This document shows positions 1 to 11,804 of a stretch of DNA of 64,000 nt, piece after piece; the stretch's first letter is position 1, and the number at the start of each line of letters is the position of its first letter. Location of the stretch: NCBI GenBank assembly GCA_029962745.1, contig CM057153.1:36287340-36351339 (forward strand), read 5' to 3'. The stretch comes from Echinometra lucunter. Its lineage: Eukaryota > Echinodermata > Echinoidea > Camarodonta > Echinometridae. The translations under genes were made by a program, and so were the position numbers. The notes under the pieces were generated by a model that saw only the letters and a list, made by a program, of their open reading frames with translations, did not search any database and was not told the DNA's origin.

Positions 1-677
1 ATAAAACCTAAAAATCGTGATGCACTTCATCCGTATCAGACAACATTTTTATTCAAACTGTAGAAACATGTATCATTGTCGTTGATCCATTGATTTCATG
101 GAGCTCAGTTCCATGCAATTACTTTAAAACCCTCTCGATAACAGCCTTCAGGAGAAAGCAAAATTCTGTCTTATGGACACAGAATGTTTCGTCTTAGATT
201 TGGGTATATCAAACAGAATTGCATTTTGAATCTATGATCACGGAGAAAATGAAAAGAAATCATTGCAGCGTTTGGAATCATCAAAATCAGTAAATACGTT
301 TGCCATGATCCTCAATCTTGGGTTTCTGGGGGCATTTCTAAATATTGAAGAATTCGATTTAAATATAACCTTTGCCTTTTCTTGAAAGAGCCTGAAGGGT
401 GAAATGCAAAAGTGCGCAAGCCGAGAATTCGAGAGCACTTTCTCGCTGCAAGCGTAACTTTCTTTATGCAACGAGGTGAAAAGGGCAATACTTTGACTAA
501 TGTAACCAATCGAAACGCACTTTCTAGCCCCGGGTTAGGGGCGACTGAATTGGGCGAACGGAAATAACATTTGAGTTTAGATGTTTATGACTGGCCGCGT
601 GACTTTTCAGATATAACTCATGATGACATAATAAGAGCCTGTTTCAAGGGTAGCGAGACCCATTATTTTCTCAAAGT
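1..677. other. No supported gene
   Basis: AT-rich sequence. Short open frames on the minus strand (about 238-509) lack domain-like composition and splice context, so I call no gene. Confidence 0.5.
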
Positions 678-730
678 AAAACAAACAAGCAAGCAAACAA
701 ACAAACAAACAAACAAACAAACAAACAAAC
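678..730. repeat. (AAAC)n microsatellite
   Basis: Uninterrupted run of AAAC units after two AAGC variants. Confidence 0.9.
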
Positions 731-1242
731 CCATAATGATTTAAACTTGAGAGTCCATCTTATAGTATGCATTAGAGTTCCCACAGTGTCACAATTCTTG
801 TTAAAGCTCATGACGAAATTGGGAATTCCATTCCCAGATGTTCCATAGCAACATTGAAAACCGACAACTTAGACCTGTAGACCCGTAGATGGAACAGGGT
901 ACCCAAGTCCGATTCAGATGCTGTGCATGTGGTTTAATTCTGTGTTATCTTTTATTTCCTTCTTACAAATTTTCTGTGTTCTACTTACCGTCCACCCCTT
1001 GAATACTAGTTACAGATTTATTTACTTTTGTTAGTTTTGTTTTATCATTTTGTTGGGTTATTAAATCTTAATCTAAGTGAGCTCGAGTTTGTACATGCTG
1101 TACTCAAATCGTTTTTCCTTTTATTCTTTGTTTTCTTTATGGCTTATCTCAGATAGAGAAGACATCACCAACACAGACGAAGCTGAGTAAACGTTTATTT
1201 TTTCAGGTAAGACCTTTTCGCTTTCTTCTCTATTCGTCATTA
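731..1242. other. No supported gene; possible zero-length-exon splice motif
   Basis: No open frame of note. Positions 1194-1211 hold a pyrimidine tract ending in CAG directly joined to GTAAG (join at 1206/1207), which is treated as a separate observation. Confidence 0.45.
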
Positions 1243-1420
1243 TTTGATTTGATTTGATTTATTTATTTTCTTCTGCTTTGATTTATGCACAATTTTTTCA
1301 GATAACATACATAAAATAAAATGCAAAATAATTTTTTACAATGAATCATAAAACATAGTATTTGTAATAATCATTTACGAAACAAATGATAAATTGTCAT
1401 TTTTTTATGTAATTCAGTTA
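1243..1420 (-). repeat. Probable 3' tail of a LINE or SINE
   Basis: On the minus strand the sequence ends in tandem ATCAAATCAAAT-type repeats after an A-rich stretch. This is the form of CR1/L2-like retroposon 3' ends, and similar tails recur across the window. The inner boundary is uncertain. Confidence 0.4.
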
Positions 1421-1746
1421 AACATAATATTTGATCAAAAACAAGATTATTTGCAGAAGAAGGACTGCCATTATAAGCGATGTGCTTGAAAATATGGCAG
1501 CCCCAAAAATTATGAAATAGATAACCATATCAAATAAGCAGAATGGAAATATTATTCATATTCTTCATACAGTTATACTCCACACAACCATTAAAACACA
1601 ACTGAAAACATGCCCATTTATTTAAGATCTATCTGAATGTCAGTTTATGTAGTCTGCAATCTGTTGAACTATTTCCATGTTATGTAACCTGCACAATTGC
1701 GCCTTAGTTAAAAGTTTCTGATATGATAGTTAATGAATTCTACCAT

Positions 1747-1751
1747 TGTTG

Positions 1752-1783
<32 letters not shown>

Positions 1784-1812
1784 GCTGTTATTATCATCAT
1801 CATTATTATTAA
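1747..1812. repeat. (TTA)n and (TCA)n microsatellite
   Basis: TTG, TTA and TCA trinucleotide run. The flanks up to 2142 hold nothing I can identify. Confidence 0.9.
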
Positions 1813-2154
1813 TCAGTAGGAATAACAATTAGTCAATAGAGGATTGGGTCTTTCTTATACTTGATTAAGAATCATTATTACTTTGGATTCAAAATTAAGC
1901 TACATCAAATTGAACTGATATCCCATATAGATCGATAAACAACGGTCAAATTCTTTTATACTGCCATTGTGTATTAGTACTGAACTATCAAACAATGAAT
2001 AAAAGACATAAAGGCAATAGCATTGCAAAATACAACAACAAACAAACAAACCAATACTTTTCATCTGTCTATAAGAACAACTTTCTACCCAAAAAGTAAA
2101 AGTAAGTAATCACTAATTAAGAAATTGAATGAATTTTTATCTATAAGAAATTCC

Positions 2155-2897
2155 CAAATGAATGACACGACAATAACTTGAAAATAAAGATGACAAAAAC
2201 ACATATTTTTTTAATGAATGGTACATGTTTCGAAGTTGGCGCAATTCATCATCAGCCTGAGATATTCAGAGTCAACTTATCTAATACTCTTTGGTTATAA
2301 AGAGAGTATAAAAATTTAACTGCATTAATGTTCCTTAAATCAAATCAAATTTACAAAATATTGGCAACCAATTAACCAAGTGCATGATTCTCTTTGTAAC
2401 TAAAGAGTATACAGTGGAAAAAATGGAGAATCATGAAGCTGACGTAGCTCTCGAGCACAAGGATCATTTTATTTCATTGACAAGCTTTCGGCCATCATCA
2501 GGCCTTCATCAGGTTTGAACAGATACAATAAAGAAGAAATAATATACAAATAGAAATAATATCAAAATATCGAAATAATACATAACTGGAATAATACATA
2601 ACTAAATAAACAAATATCGAAATAATATATATGTGAAGAAGTATACCTGATAAAGGCCGAATGCTTGTCATTTAAATAAAAGGATAATTGTGATCGAGAG
2701 ATACGTCAGCTTCATTCTCCATTTTCTTTCACTGTGTGTACTAAAATGAAGCACTGTACACGTTTTGCGAGGGGCCATCTTCCTTTATATGTATTGACTC
2801 TGACTGAATATTTCAGGCTGATGATGAGGTGCGCCAATTCGAAACATGTACCATTAATTAAAATGTTATGTGTTTTTGTCATCTGTATTTTTAGGCG
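2155..2897. mobile_element. Foldback element with 12-bp flanking direct repeats
   Basis: Outer arms of about 120 bp (left about 2180-2275, right about 2794-2890) are reverse complements and share GTACATGTTTCGAA and the CATCATCAGCCTGA region. A second nested pair (2412-2520 and 2646-2734) shares CTGACGTA and the AAGCTTTCGGCC region. The whole unit therefore folds back on itself. ATAAGAAATTCC occurs in direct orientation at 2143-2154 and 2898-2909, immediately outside the element, and reads as a 12-bp target-site duplication. I see no coding capacity. The class is unknown; the long duplication fits retroposition better than most cut-and-paste transposons. Confidence 0.75.
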
Positions 2898-2909
2898 ATA
2901 AGAAATTCC

Positions 2910-4725
2910 ATTAATTTTAAATGACTATAATTCAATAAATTTCCTCATTATATTTACAGGAACCCACCCACCTACTTACCCACCCTTGCAGATAAACCCC
3001 AACGAACAATGGCGCCCTCTGTCGATTACCTCAGCACCAGAATGTGTGACATCCCAACCCACGACTCCTGAGCTTGGTTACCCCTCATCCGCGTACCTAA
3101 TCCGTCGCCATATCGCAATACCGCCGTTTTGTTTTCGACTGAGGACAACTTTCTTTCCCGACAACTGCTGCTCTCGAATACACTGTTTTATGTTGATCAT
3201 GAAAGCATTTCAATATCAAGGAAATCATCTTTCGTTTTTAGAGCGACGTAATTAATGCAGAAAAGGGCAAATTAAGTGGTCATTCCTGATTATAATGCAC
3301 CGGGACAGGAGGTTATAATGCAATTCGGTTCTTTTAAGATGATGGTTATGCTTATATGTTGCATGCTTCGGGTAGATAAAATGTTAACAGCAATAAATGC
3401 TGATCACGTTGACGTTCAGTATTTCGTCAAAGAAAATGACAGGCAAAGACAGGAAATATCATGACTATATGGAATAATACTGATTCTTAACTGCATTGTG
3501 ACTTTGTGTTCTGGAAGCAAAGATTACTATATCAAATGAGCACCTAACTCTGCAGTCTTAGACCTCGTCTTAAAAGGAACTGCGGTTGATCTAGATGTAT
3601 TGTTTAGTTCAGATTCGAAAATTTGCCATTTCCAGGCCTAGGCTTATGGTTGCAGCTACAATCAATTCGAGTTGACTTACGGTCAAATTCGGATCAGTCG
3701 CAACTTTTGATCAGAAGTAATATGTAGCCCAGTTCTCTTTTGCTTATAGAAAAAAGACAATTTAAGGCGAACTTGCGTATACGATGATAAGTTCAAATAA
3801 GCATCTCATTGAGGACCAAAACACAGGACGACGACAAATCATTCATGACTTACCCATTAACGATAAGGTTTAATGTTTCTCACTGTATCCCCACGTGCAA
3901 TCTTTATTTGAACCCTTAAGTGCAATGTTCTCTTAACTTATTTTCCAATGAATTAATTCGTCACCACTTCATTTATTTTGCACCTTTTACGATTCCACTC
4001 TATACTAACCACAGGTAGCATGTAATTAAGTTTTTTTCTTGTAAATAGCAGAAGATTACCTATAACTTATTTTCTACATTGTAAATGTCAGCATTGTAAG
4101 CAGAGAATTGTTGTTGGCATACCCAATGCTGTTAGTAGTTAGACTAGAAAATATTATGTAAAATGTATGTAGCCCGTCTACGACAGCATTCTGTTTGTTT
4201 ATACCTGTATTCATATGATAATAGCTAACTTGAAAGCCGTATGAAATCTATATGATAAAGAACATATACTTGCTACACTAAAATAACAATCACTAAAATA
4301 CTAGTAAGAAAGATTATGAAAGTAGACCATACAAAACAAACAAAACAAAAACAAAAACGACACAAAAACAACAATGGATTATTTCACGGATGTTTTGAAA
4401 AATTGGAATATAATGTACACAAACATCAAAGATGTTTGATGAAGTTGATTTCAGCAGAAAGCACATTGTAAATTATGAAGCAAGCGATACAAGCTATTAG
4501 CATTATTTATTATTTTATCCCGGATATTTCTTATGTAAAGTAGCATCCTGATTAGAGAAGTCCTGTTTGTTTGAAATAAATTATTTTGCAGCCCAAACTG
4601 TTCTTCTCCCCTAAAAGTTGTGTGAAACGTAGTATTTTTTTTCGTTCATTAGCCGGAAAGGTGTGTTTTTTGTTGTAACAGCGGTGTGTTAGAGATTAAA
4701 TGGAATAACAATGAGCGAAAGATAG
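2910..4725. other. No supported gene
   Basis: A TTTACAG acceptor-like site at about 2953-2959 precedes an 80-odd codon open frame ending at 3255, but no family or partner exon is recognisable. The remainder is AT-rich with no clear feature. Confidence 0.4.
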
Positions 4726-4975
4726 CTAAGTGACTGTGTGTGTGTGTTTTTTTTTTCGGGGGTGGGGGGGGGGGTGGGATGTACATGTATGCGTGTGTTT
4801 GGTGAGACGACGAGTTGAGGGAAAGGAAGAGGGAAGAATACTATGAGTATGGGTAAAGAGGGAAAGAGAAAGAGATGGGATTAAGAGAAGTAAAGAGAGA
4901 GAAAGATACAGAGAGAGAGAGAGAGAGAGAAAGAAAGAAAGATAGTGTGAAAAAAGGGGGGGGGGGAGAGAAATC
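4726..4975. repeat. Low-complexity (TG)n, poly-G and (GA)n tract
   Basis: A TG run, a long G run (about 4761-4774) and purine-rich GAGA repeats. The open frame on the opposite strand is only a translation of this simple sequence. Confidence 0.85.
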
Positions 4976-6621
4976 ATAAAGTAAAGGAAGATAAAGAAAG
5001 GTGCCGGAACCGTGATAAAGAGAGAATGTGGATGGGGCAGAGCATTTTGTTCATTTACAATGCCCTGCCCCCAATTATTCGTCCTCTCTCAGCGTTCCGG
5101 ATCGCAATTTTTCTTTCTCGTCAGTACTTGCGCACCCAACACGAGAGGGCAGTACTTTTGAGGCGACTTTCACGTGAGGGGAAAAATACTCATGTCTGAG
5201 AAGTTAAGACTAGAAATGAATCCGGGTATAAAGGAATAAAGTGCACCCCAAAAATCGCTTCCGGATCCTATATACTGTCAACAGCCATACCTGTCAAGAC
5301 TTTTCATTAAAAGAAACCTCATTTCATATGCAATGTATATTTTTTAAATAGTAACAAACTAAAAAAAAAAAAAAGAAAAGAAATACAGCGAGAGGGCGTT
5401 TTTGCAAGGAATGAATCATGGAAATGGAGTTCTGTCATGCAAGAGAGTAATCATGGTAATGGGACAAAAAAAGTATAAATTTATGAAACTCGACGAAGAT
5501 TCAGTAACTCATCTTATAGGTCAACTTTTCCTGGGCACTTTTAAGGGGAGCGGCAGTTTGTTTCTTGTAATCTGCGGGAAAGACTAAATTATCCTTCCAT
5601 TAGTATAGATAACTTTTAGCTCACATTCTTACTACGCACAGTTCCTCCCTCCCTACACTCTAGGAAAGTTTACAGAAAAAAAAAATATATATATATCAGG
5701 AAAAAAGTCGAGGCAAGCATATTTCTGATATTGTGTCCACGAAAATAAAAACGCTGAAAACAACCTATCAATCCCGCACATTCACAATGCACTGTCAAAT
5801 AATCGGTTGGATAGGAGATTAATGACGAATATCACTAATTAATGCTTACCCTGTCATAATCATACGAGCGCATCAACAAGCGAGGATAATGCTTGATTGT
5901 TTAAGAGAGTGCTTGTTCACCAAGCAATAAAGTGTATGCTTTTAGCGTGACCCAGATTGATGGTGACAGATATAAGGTGACATGTTGATGAAAGATTTCC
6001 AACACAGCATTACTGATTGAACGGGTTGCAATACTATTTACATTCTGGGGGTGGAGTTAACGAAAGAAGGGTAATTAAAGTCCAATCTTTTTCATGTCGG
6101 TCGTGGTAAATTTAGGAACTCACGCGACGCCATTTTCTTTGTCGTTGCAGAAAAGAGAGATTTTGGAATCACATGCGCCACCGAAGAACTCGACTCTCAA
6201 TGTATTTGGTGGCGGTTACTGGAAAATTCTGTTCCAGAGGTTTTTCATTCCAGAGTTACTTTGTGCCAAGGAAAGTCGTACAAGCGTATTACTATAAGAT
6301 GAACTCCGAAATACGATCATGACGATAGTGAAAGATAATCCTTGATATAAACGGGGTCTTGTCTTCAGCCAACCAAGTGGACTTCTACATTATCTTGCAT
6401 TCTAGCATTCTAGGCCTAAAATAGAGCTCAGCATCATTGAAGCTCCATTAAATACAATACATCTAAATACTTATTTTTGCTTTGAAACATTTAGAATCCA
6501 GGAGGGTCAATAAGAATAAGGAGGATTTGCATTGACTAATCTCCAATTTAAGATGATATAACTTTGTGGTCATTTCAGTTGGAGTATACTTTCTCACCAG
6601 CTTTATTTTTTTTTTGACAAA
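4976..6621. other. No supported gene; upstream region of the first receptor gene
   Basis: Contains an A-run (about 5360-5374) and a short ATAT run near 5683. A TATAAA string at 6346-6351 lies about 270 bp before the receptor start codon and could be a promoter element, but this is not testable here. A 67-codon open frame at 6094-6297 has no recognisable similarity. Confidence 0.4.
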
Positions 6622-7238
6622 ATGGATACAAACGGCCTAGTCCCTTTGTTCCAAATATTGTTGTCCATATTCAGCTGCTTTAACTTTATCTGCTACATCT
6701 TCATCGTCATATGCATCATCCGACATCCTTCTCTCCAAACTATCACCAACTATTTCTTGTTCTCGACGGGTATGGCACACATTTTCTCCCAGTTCCTGTG
6801 CATCATCTTGATATTCAAAATGAATGACCTCTGCTCTCTCGGCAGCCCTTTAGCTTTTCTTGCTTTTCTCTTCATGGGCATGAACTCTGTCTTTGGTAAC
6901 ACTGTTCTGGTGACGATAGAAACATACCTGAAGGTTTGCCATCCCTTCCGGTATGCTCAAATTATCACTGAGCGCATATGTTTCATCTTGATCGCTTTAA
7001 CATGGATAATGAGTCTTGGCTTGGGCATTGCAGCAGGAAGTGGCTTCGAGGATGACACCGATAGTGAAGAATGCATCTTTGTGAATGTAATTAGCAATCA
7101 CGGTATAAGGCTCAGCAACACGATGAACATAGTCCTTGTACCTTCTCTGGTCATCATCACTGTCTTGAAGATGATGGTCATCCGTACAGCGAGGATCCAA
7201 TCAGATAGGATAAAACCTTATGGTGGAAGGGAACCTCC

Positions 7239-7269
<31 letters not shown>

Positions 7270-7662
7270 AAGCCCAGTGGCGACATAGGTGAACAACTGC
7301 AACAGAAATTCAAGAACATCCGTAAGAGTACCATCAACCTTGCCATTTTCGTTGGAACATACGTCTGTGGCTGGATACCGGTTCTAATCATGGCGAATGT
7401 CTGTTTACGTATCACATGTTCGGGAACGAGTCCAACTGGGCTGATCATTACATTCCTGGTCGTGACTGACCTGACATCACTTGGACCATTGGTCTATACC
7501 CTGAGACAGTCGGAGTTCTCTCGGCTGCGGAAGACCTACCAACAACAACTCAAAGCCTATGTGAGTGGACTTCCAGGAGGGATACGCAAAAAGGTCCATG
7601 TTAACTTCATCCGTTCTCAACCGACCGTAAACACCGAGATTGTCGAATCAGTGTCTCAGTAG
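6622..7662 (+). CDS. Intronless rhodopsin-like GPCR (surreal-GPCR type), copy 1
   Basis: Predicted seven-transmembrane receptor of 346 residues in one exon. Hydrophobic segments lie at about 7-33, 39-65, 74-99, 117-139, 165-189, 237-262 and 270-293. C71 (start of TM3) and C151 (loop 2) are placed to form the class A disulfide. The TM3 end reads ETYLKVCHPFRY: the DRY arginine is replaced by threonine (E100-T101-Y102). TM6 has CGWIP (249-253), a CWxP variant. TM7 ends GPLVY (288-292) instead of NPxxY and is followed by a short helix-8-like stretch. Intracellular loop 3 (190-236) carries ten consecutive glutamines (207-216) coded mainly by CAG. The ATG has a purine at -3. The N-terminus is only about 6 residues long, with no signal peptide. 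It is closely related to the gene at 14289. The ligand is unknown; a chemosensory role is family-based inference. Confidence 0.9.
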
Positions 7663-7680
7663 TAAATTGCCGTCGTCTTT

Positions 7681-7699
7681 AACGGGATGAAATCCCGTT
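7681..7699 (+). other. Perfect 8-bp stem with 3-nt loop in the presumed 3' UTR
   Basis: AACGGGAT, GAA, ATCCCGTT, lying 19 bp after the stop of the first receptor gene. It could be a 3' UTR stem-loop or chance. The sequence does not match the conserved histone 3' stem. Confidence 0.4.
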
Positions 7700-8526
7700 C
7701 TTAGATATATTTTGAACATGTTATATTATGTTTATATATTCATTAATATATCTTATGTAAATGAAAATTCTAAAAACATATTTTACAAATTAGAGCCAAG
7801 AGCGTTTCATACGTTCAATGGTATTCTTTCGTCTATTTTTGCAGACCAAAAAGAAGCATTACTGGGGTTGCTAGCGTTGCAACAGAACAAGATCACAAAC
7901 AGATATGAACTGGACACTGGAAATGTATTTATTTCACATTGAATATTGTCAATTTGATTTGGAGTAAAGCAATTTTTGCTCATCTCTACAAATAGAATCA
8001 TTCCCATCATCCCCATCCACTAAGAAAAATACGGTGAAAATTCCAACGATGTCATGAAGATGGCATAATATTTTTAGTTTCTTGTTTCTTTCCATACCTT
8101 TGTTTTTATTACCTTGGTAGGAATATGTTATGAATAGTCTAAATGTTATGATCTACAGTGACGTTAATGGGAACACAGTGGGTGGATAAGCTTCTGTCGC
8201 TAAATTCGCTAAATGATTTGTTTAGGCAGACTGCATCATTCTATAATTCACTTCTAGTGAGATTCGACGAAATTCCATTCGACCGAATCAGTATAACAAT
8301 ATTCACAAACCTAGAATTAAAATTCTGGTGATTTCGGTCTTACGGAACCGATCACCACCGAAGACATACAAGACCGAAGCCCCACTATTAAGGGACATTG
8401 CCATGATTGCGGACTCGTAAACTCTTGGTCTCTTGGAATCTTCGACAACTGGACTATAACCAAGTTGTTTGATTTGCTAATACCCTGGTCACACGCACTA
8501 TACCGACACGAGACCGACAACTGACC
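7700..8526. other. No supported gene
   Basis: Presumed 3' flank of the receptor gene. No canonical AATAAA is evident close to the stop. Short open frames at 7712-8016 are not convincing. Confidence 0.4.
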
Positions 8527-8600
8527 GAACAAAACAAACAAACAAACAAACAACAACAACAACACACACACACACACCCACACACAGAAAACAAACACAC
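8527..8600. repeat. (AAAC)n and (CA)n microsatellite
   Basis: AAAC units pass into AAC and then CA repeats. Confidence 0.9.
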
Positions 8601-8772
8601 AAACTTGCATTACTCTGAAAGGCCATGAATATCGAATCGGTCGGTGTATAGTAGGTAGTGGCGTAAACAGCTTCTTACACCTGGGGGGGGGATGATTTGC
8701 CGTTCACGAGAAATCGAGGATCAATTTCGTATACAGATATACAGATACACACACAGCACACGCACTCCCACA

Positions 8773-9047
8773 CAGGGCCGTCCGCATAATTTTTTTTCGG
8801 GGGGGGGGGCAAGATTCGTAAAAATTTTCGAAGAAACTTGAAAGCAAGGGAGGAAAGCGACCAACCTTGTCATGGGGGCGCTTTTGCATTTTTAAAAATG
8901 GAAATTGAAGGATTTGGTGCACACTTTTGGTGAATTTTGTGAAATTTTTCAGTAGAAAAACGAAAGTTTTCATTTTGGGGGGGGGAGGGGGGAGGGGGGG
9001 GCAACTGCCCCTGCCCCCCTCCCCCGCTGCATACGGCCATGTACCCA
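8773..9047. mobile_element. Small non-autonomous element with G runs
   Basis: Ends are imperfect inverted repeats: ACAGGGCCGTCCGCA on the left, and ACATGGCCGTATGCA as the reverse complement of the right end. Each is followed inward by a long G run. A related-looking G-rich fragment (8640-8692, with AGTGGCGTA) lies just to the left. Elements of this form are common in marine invertebrate genomes; the class is not assigned. Confidence 0.5.
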
Positions 9048-9315
9048 CACCCCCCACACACATATGCCCGAATGCACAGACATAAATAGAAGCTATACGC
9101 ACCGTGACAAACGAATATACAATATAGACTGACACACATTATTGCATATCTGCATCACGCTATTTATCTTCTTTTGAAAAAATTTCTTGTTACACTGCTT
9201 CAGAAAAACTGTGACGGCGCCGAAATTACCCTAAAGTAATATGAATAACTACATAAATCAGAATAATGATCGATATACATGTAGTTATGATAGTAATCGT
9301 CATTTCAGTCACATT

Positions 9316-9470
9316 AACGATGATGATGATAATGATGATGATAACTATCATTATTATCTTAAGCATAATGATAATACATTACTATCATCATTATCATTAT
9401 TGTTGTTATCATTATTGTTGTTGTTGTTGTTAAAATGATAATAATAATTGTTATTATTACTGATGTTACT
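9316..9470. repeat. (GAT)n, (ATT)n and (TTG)n low-complexity tract
   Basis: Imperfect trinucleotide repeats containing GATGATGAT and TTGTTGTTG. Confidence 0.85.
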
Positions 9471-9529
9471 ATCATTTCTAAACATGCCAATTCAGTTTAA
9501 TTGTAAGCAAACATCCTTCCCTAAAACCT

Positions 9530-9626
9530 GGAGGGGATGATTGTACATGTCATCGTCCCTCCCCCCCCCCCACCTTGTGAGGTGGGGGTAGGCATACCCC
9601 TCATCCCCCCGCTTTCTACGCCCCTG
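9530..9626. repeat. C-run repeat fragment ending in CTACGCCCCTG
   Basis: Two C runs and a terminal CTACGCCCCTG, the reverse complement of the CAGNGGCGTAG-type ends seen in other G/C-run repeats here. Probably the right end of a small element whose left end may be near 8655. Confidence 0.4.
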
Positions 9627-11179
9627 ATAGTAGGGGTGAAATCGGTTTTGTTATTGTTTTGTTACATCATCAGATTCTCTTTGAAATGCTCTTCCGCTGA
9701 GGATCCTATATTAGCGGAATACCTAAACGAATCTCAAGTCCTACATGTCCTCTTCTTATTTTAGTTTAATGTTTGTCATACAGGTGTGTATATGCTTTTT
9801 TTGCTTCCTCTCTCTCTCCTTTCTTTCCTTTTTTTCACCTATAATGTGAATAATTCTGATTGATATCCCTCTGCTCCTCATAATAGGTTATTAGATTGAT
9901 GGTGAGTTATAATGGCATATTTATCATTGTTAGTATTTTGATTATCATTGGAATTTGATGTTTAATGTTCCGAATATCAACTTAAATCTGCATATTTTCG
10001 CTCTCTTCTTGTTATCCTAATGCGTTAATACAGTATATGAATTGTCGAAAATCAATGTAGAAAGAATGACACATGAGTCTTGTAACAGTCTCGAGTATGG
10101 AGGAGCGGGGGGGGGGGGGGGCTGGGGTGTAGAATTTTGACGTCTCGTCATTTTTTTTCTGTTGGCAACCACGTATAACTGTAGTATATTAAAGCAATCC
10201 TTTTTACGAAATGCTATCCAAACTTTCAGTACAAATGCCAACTTGAAATCTTTAAATGTTTACGATCTCCGACATGTCACCTGTATTCCCTTGCACAGTT
10301 GTACTTATGCATGTTCTTGGCGGTTTCTTGTCGTACTACAGTATATCACTTGAAATGAAACGTAAAAACTACTTGACTGTGTTCATTTGTATAAATATGT
10401 TTTATTCTCTGCTCTAAAGAGTCACACACTGCCCACCCCCCTTGGGGGGGGGGTGTCATTTGAGTGCCTTTTGCTTTTCTCTCTATCGCGTTTTAAATTC
10501 GTTCCCTGTTCTCTGTTGACAGTGCGATTATTATTTTTTTTTCTCCTCCATTCGTTTATTTTGCATTTTCGTTATCTCACTATATAGATATATATGTCGT
10601 TCAGAATTTACTCGCTTCTTGCCAGTGGAGGCAAATTTAAAAGTGAGAAAAATTATAAATCTGAATCTCAAACTGTAGAATATTGATTATGATTAGGTGG
10701 AAGCAATTTATTGGGCTGGGAACCATGCACAACTGCCATTCGCTTACGCCCGATGCATATAACACCATCACGAATTATTAATGATACTGGTAGGCAAAAA
10801 AAAAAAAAAAAAAAAAAATGTGAATCGCACTTGCATTGTACATGTATCGTAATTCTGTATATTTTTCATTGATTTAATGATCATAAGATAATGTGTAAAG
10901 ATAAAAACATGATAGATTCAAAGCTTCTTTTCACGATTAGGCCTATCAATTTGAGATATTACAAGAGACCTACTCGTAATGGTTATTTTCTTTATTTTTA
11001 CAATTTTCAAAGTTTGAATGTTACCTATGTTTTTCAGTTAGCTATATCAACAACAAAAGGGTCGTTTTAAAACCCTTTAATTTTTTTGACGTATATCATA
11101 AGTAGTTAGAATCAAAATAACATAATGGCTGCAAGGATGTGGAATCCCAATGGTTCCTATAATCAGTGGCGTAACTATC
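9627..11179. other. No supported gene
   Basis: Contains G runs (10107-10121 and 10445-10452) and an A run (10797-10818). Short open frames at 9537-10587 look non-coding. Confidence 0.45.
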
Positions 11180-11642
11180 CTGTAAGCATGGTAAGGGAAA
11201 GATCCTCAAGCTGATCTTTTCTCAATACATGTCCAAGAAAATGGATATGTCTTGTTATAATGGTCTTAATGAGCTGTCTGCAAGTGCCAGTTCGGCCCAA
11301 TACATGTTCGTTTGTTATTCTGTCCAAGATTTCCTGAGCATTCTCCTTAGGAACAACATCTCAGCAGCTTGGAGACGGTCCTGCATGGTCCAGCCGATTG
11401 TCCAGCTTACAGCTCCATAAAGCAGCACTGGCCACAATATAACACTTTCGGAGACGTATTCTTGTTGCCAACTTAATGCTGCTTGATGCTAGGACCTCTT
11501 CCATTTTCCTTTTAGTCGTTTTTGCCATTCTAATCCGGTGCTTAATTTCCTTATCTGATTTTCCGTCTGAAGTGACCCAACTGCTAAGGTACTGAAACTC
11601 TTTCAATTGCCTTAATACATCACCCCTCACACAAAATTGCAT
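11180..11642 (-). pseudogene. LINE reverse transcriptase C-terminal fragment, decayed
   Basis: The minus-strand translation from 11642 shows the post-catalytic region of a non-LTR retrotransposon reverse transcriptase: EFQYLSSWVTSDGKSDKEIK (family FKYLGS...TSDG), then IRMAKTTKRKME, then TRIRLRKCYI. The frame then shifts near 11425: the LLYGA..SW box and the LQAAEMLFLRRMLR segment are in the next frame. Further breaks occur before the HVLGRTGTCRQLIKTI and HFLGHVLRKDQLED boxes (down to about 11180). The catalytic YxDD region is absent, so it is a 5'-truncated dead copy. The motifs fit CR1/L2-like or related clades; the exact clade cannot be set. Confidence 0.8.
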
Positions 11643-11804
11643 TTCGGGTTATCCGTTTTCTTTATAAATACCATTACAAATGAGTTCCTTTGTTGATGTC
11701 TAGGTACCTAAATGGAGTCACATTCAGCACACAGGTGATCGAATCGATTGTTTTTATAAATACCTTATAGGAATATGATGTACTTCGATCACGAAAAAAC
11801 ACTT
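11643..11804. other. Unassigned flank of LINE fragment
   Basis: No continuation of the reverse transcriptase frame is evident. Confidence 0.4.

Noticed and set aside
2480..2540. Hammerhead-ribozyme-like words CTGATGA ... GAAA on the minus strand
   Set aside because: A GGCC/GGCC stem II with loop can be drawn, but there is an extra A after CTGATGA, stem III after GAAA does not close, and no complementary stem I flanks were found. The second arm also lacks the stem II insert.
2986..3255. 89-codon frame after a TTTACAG acceptor-like site
   Set aside because: Does not begin with ATG, and no family or partner exon was seen.
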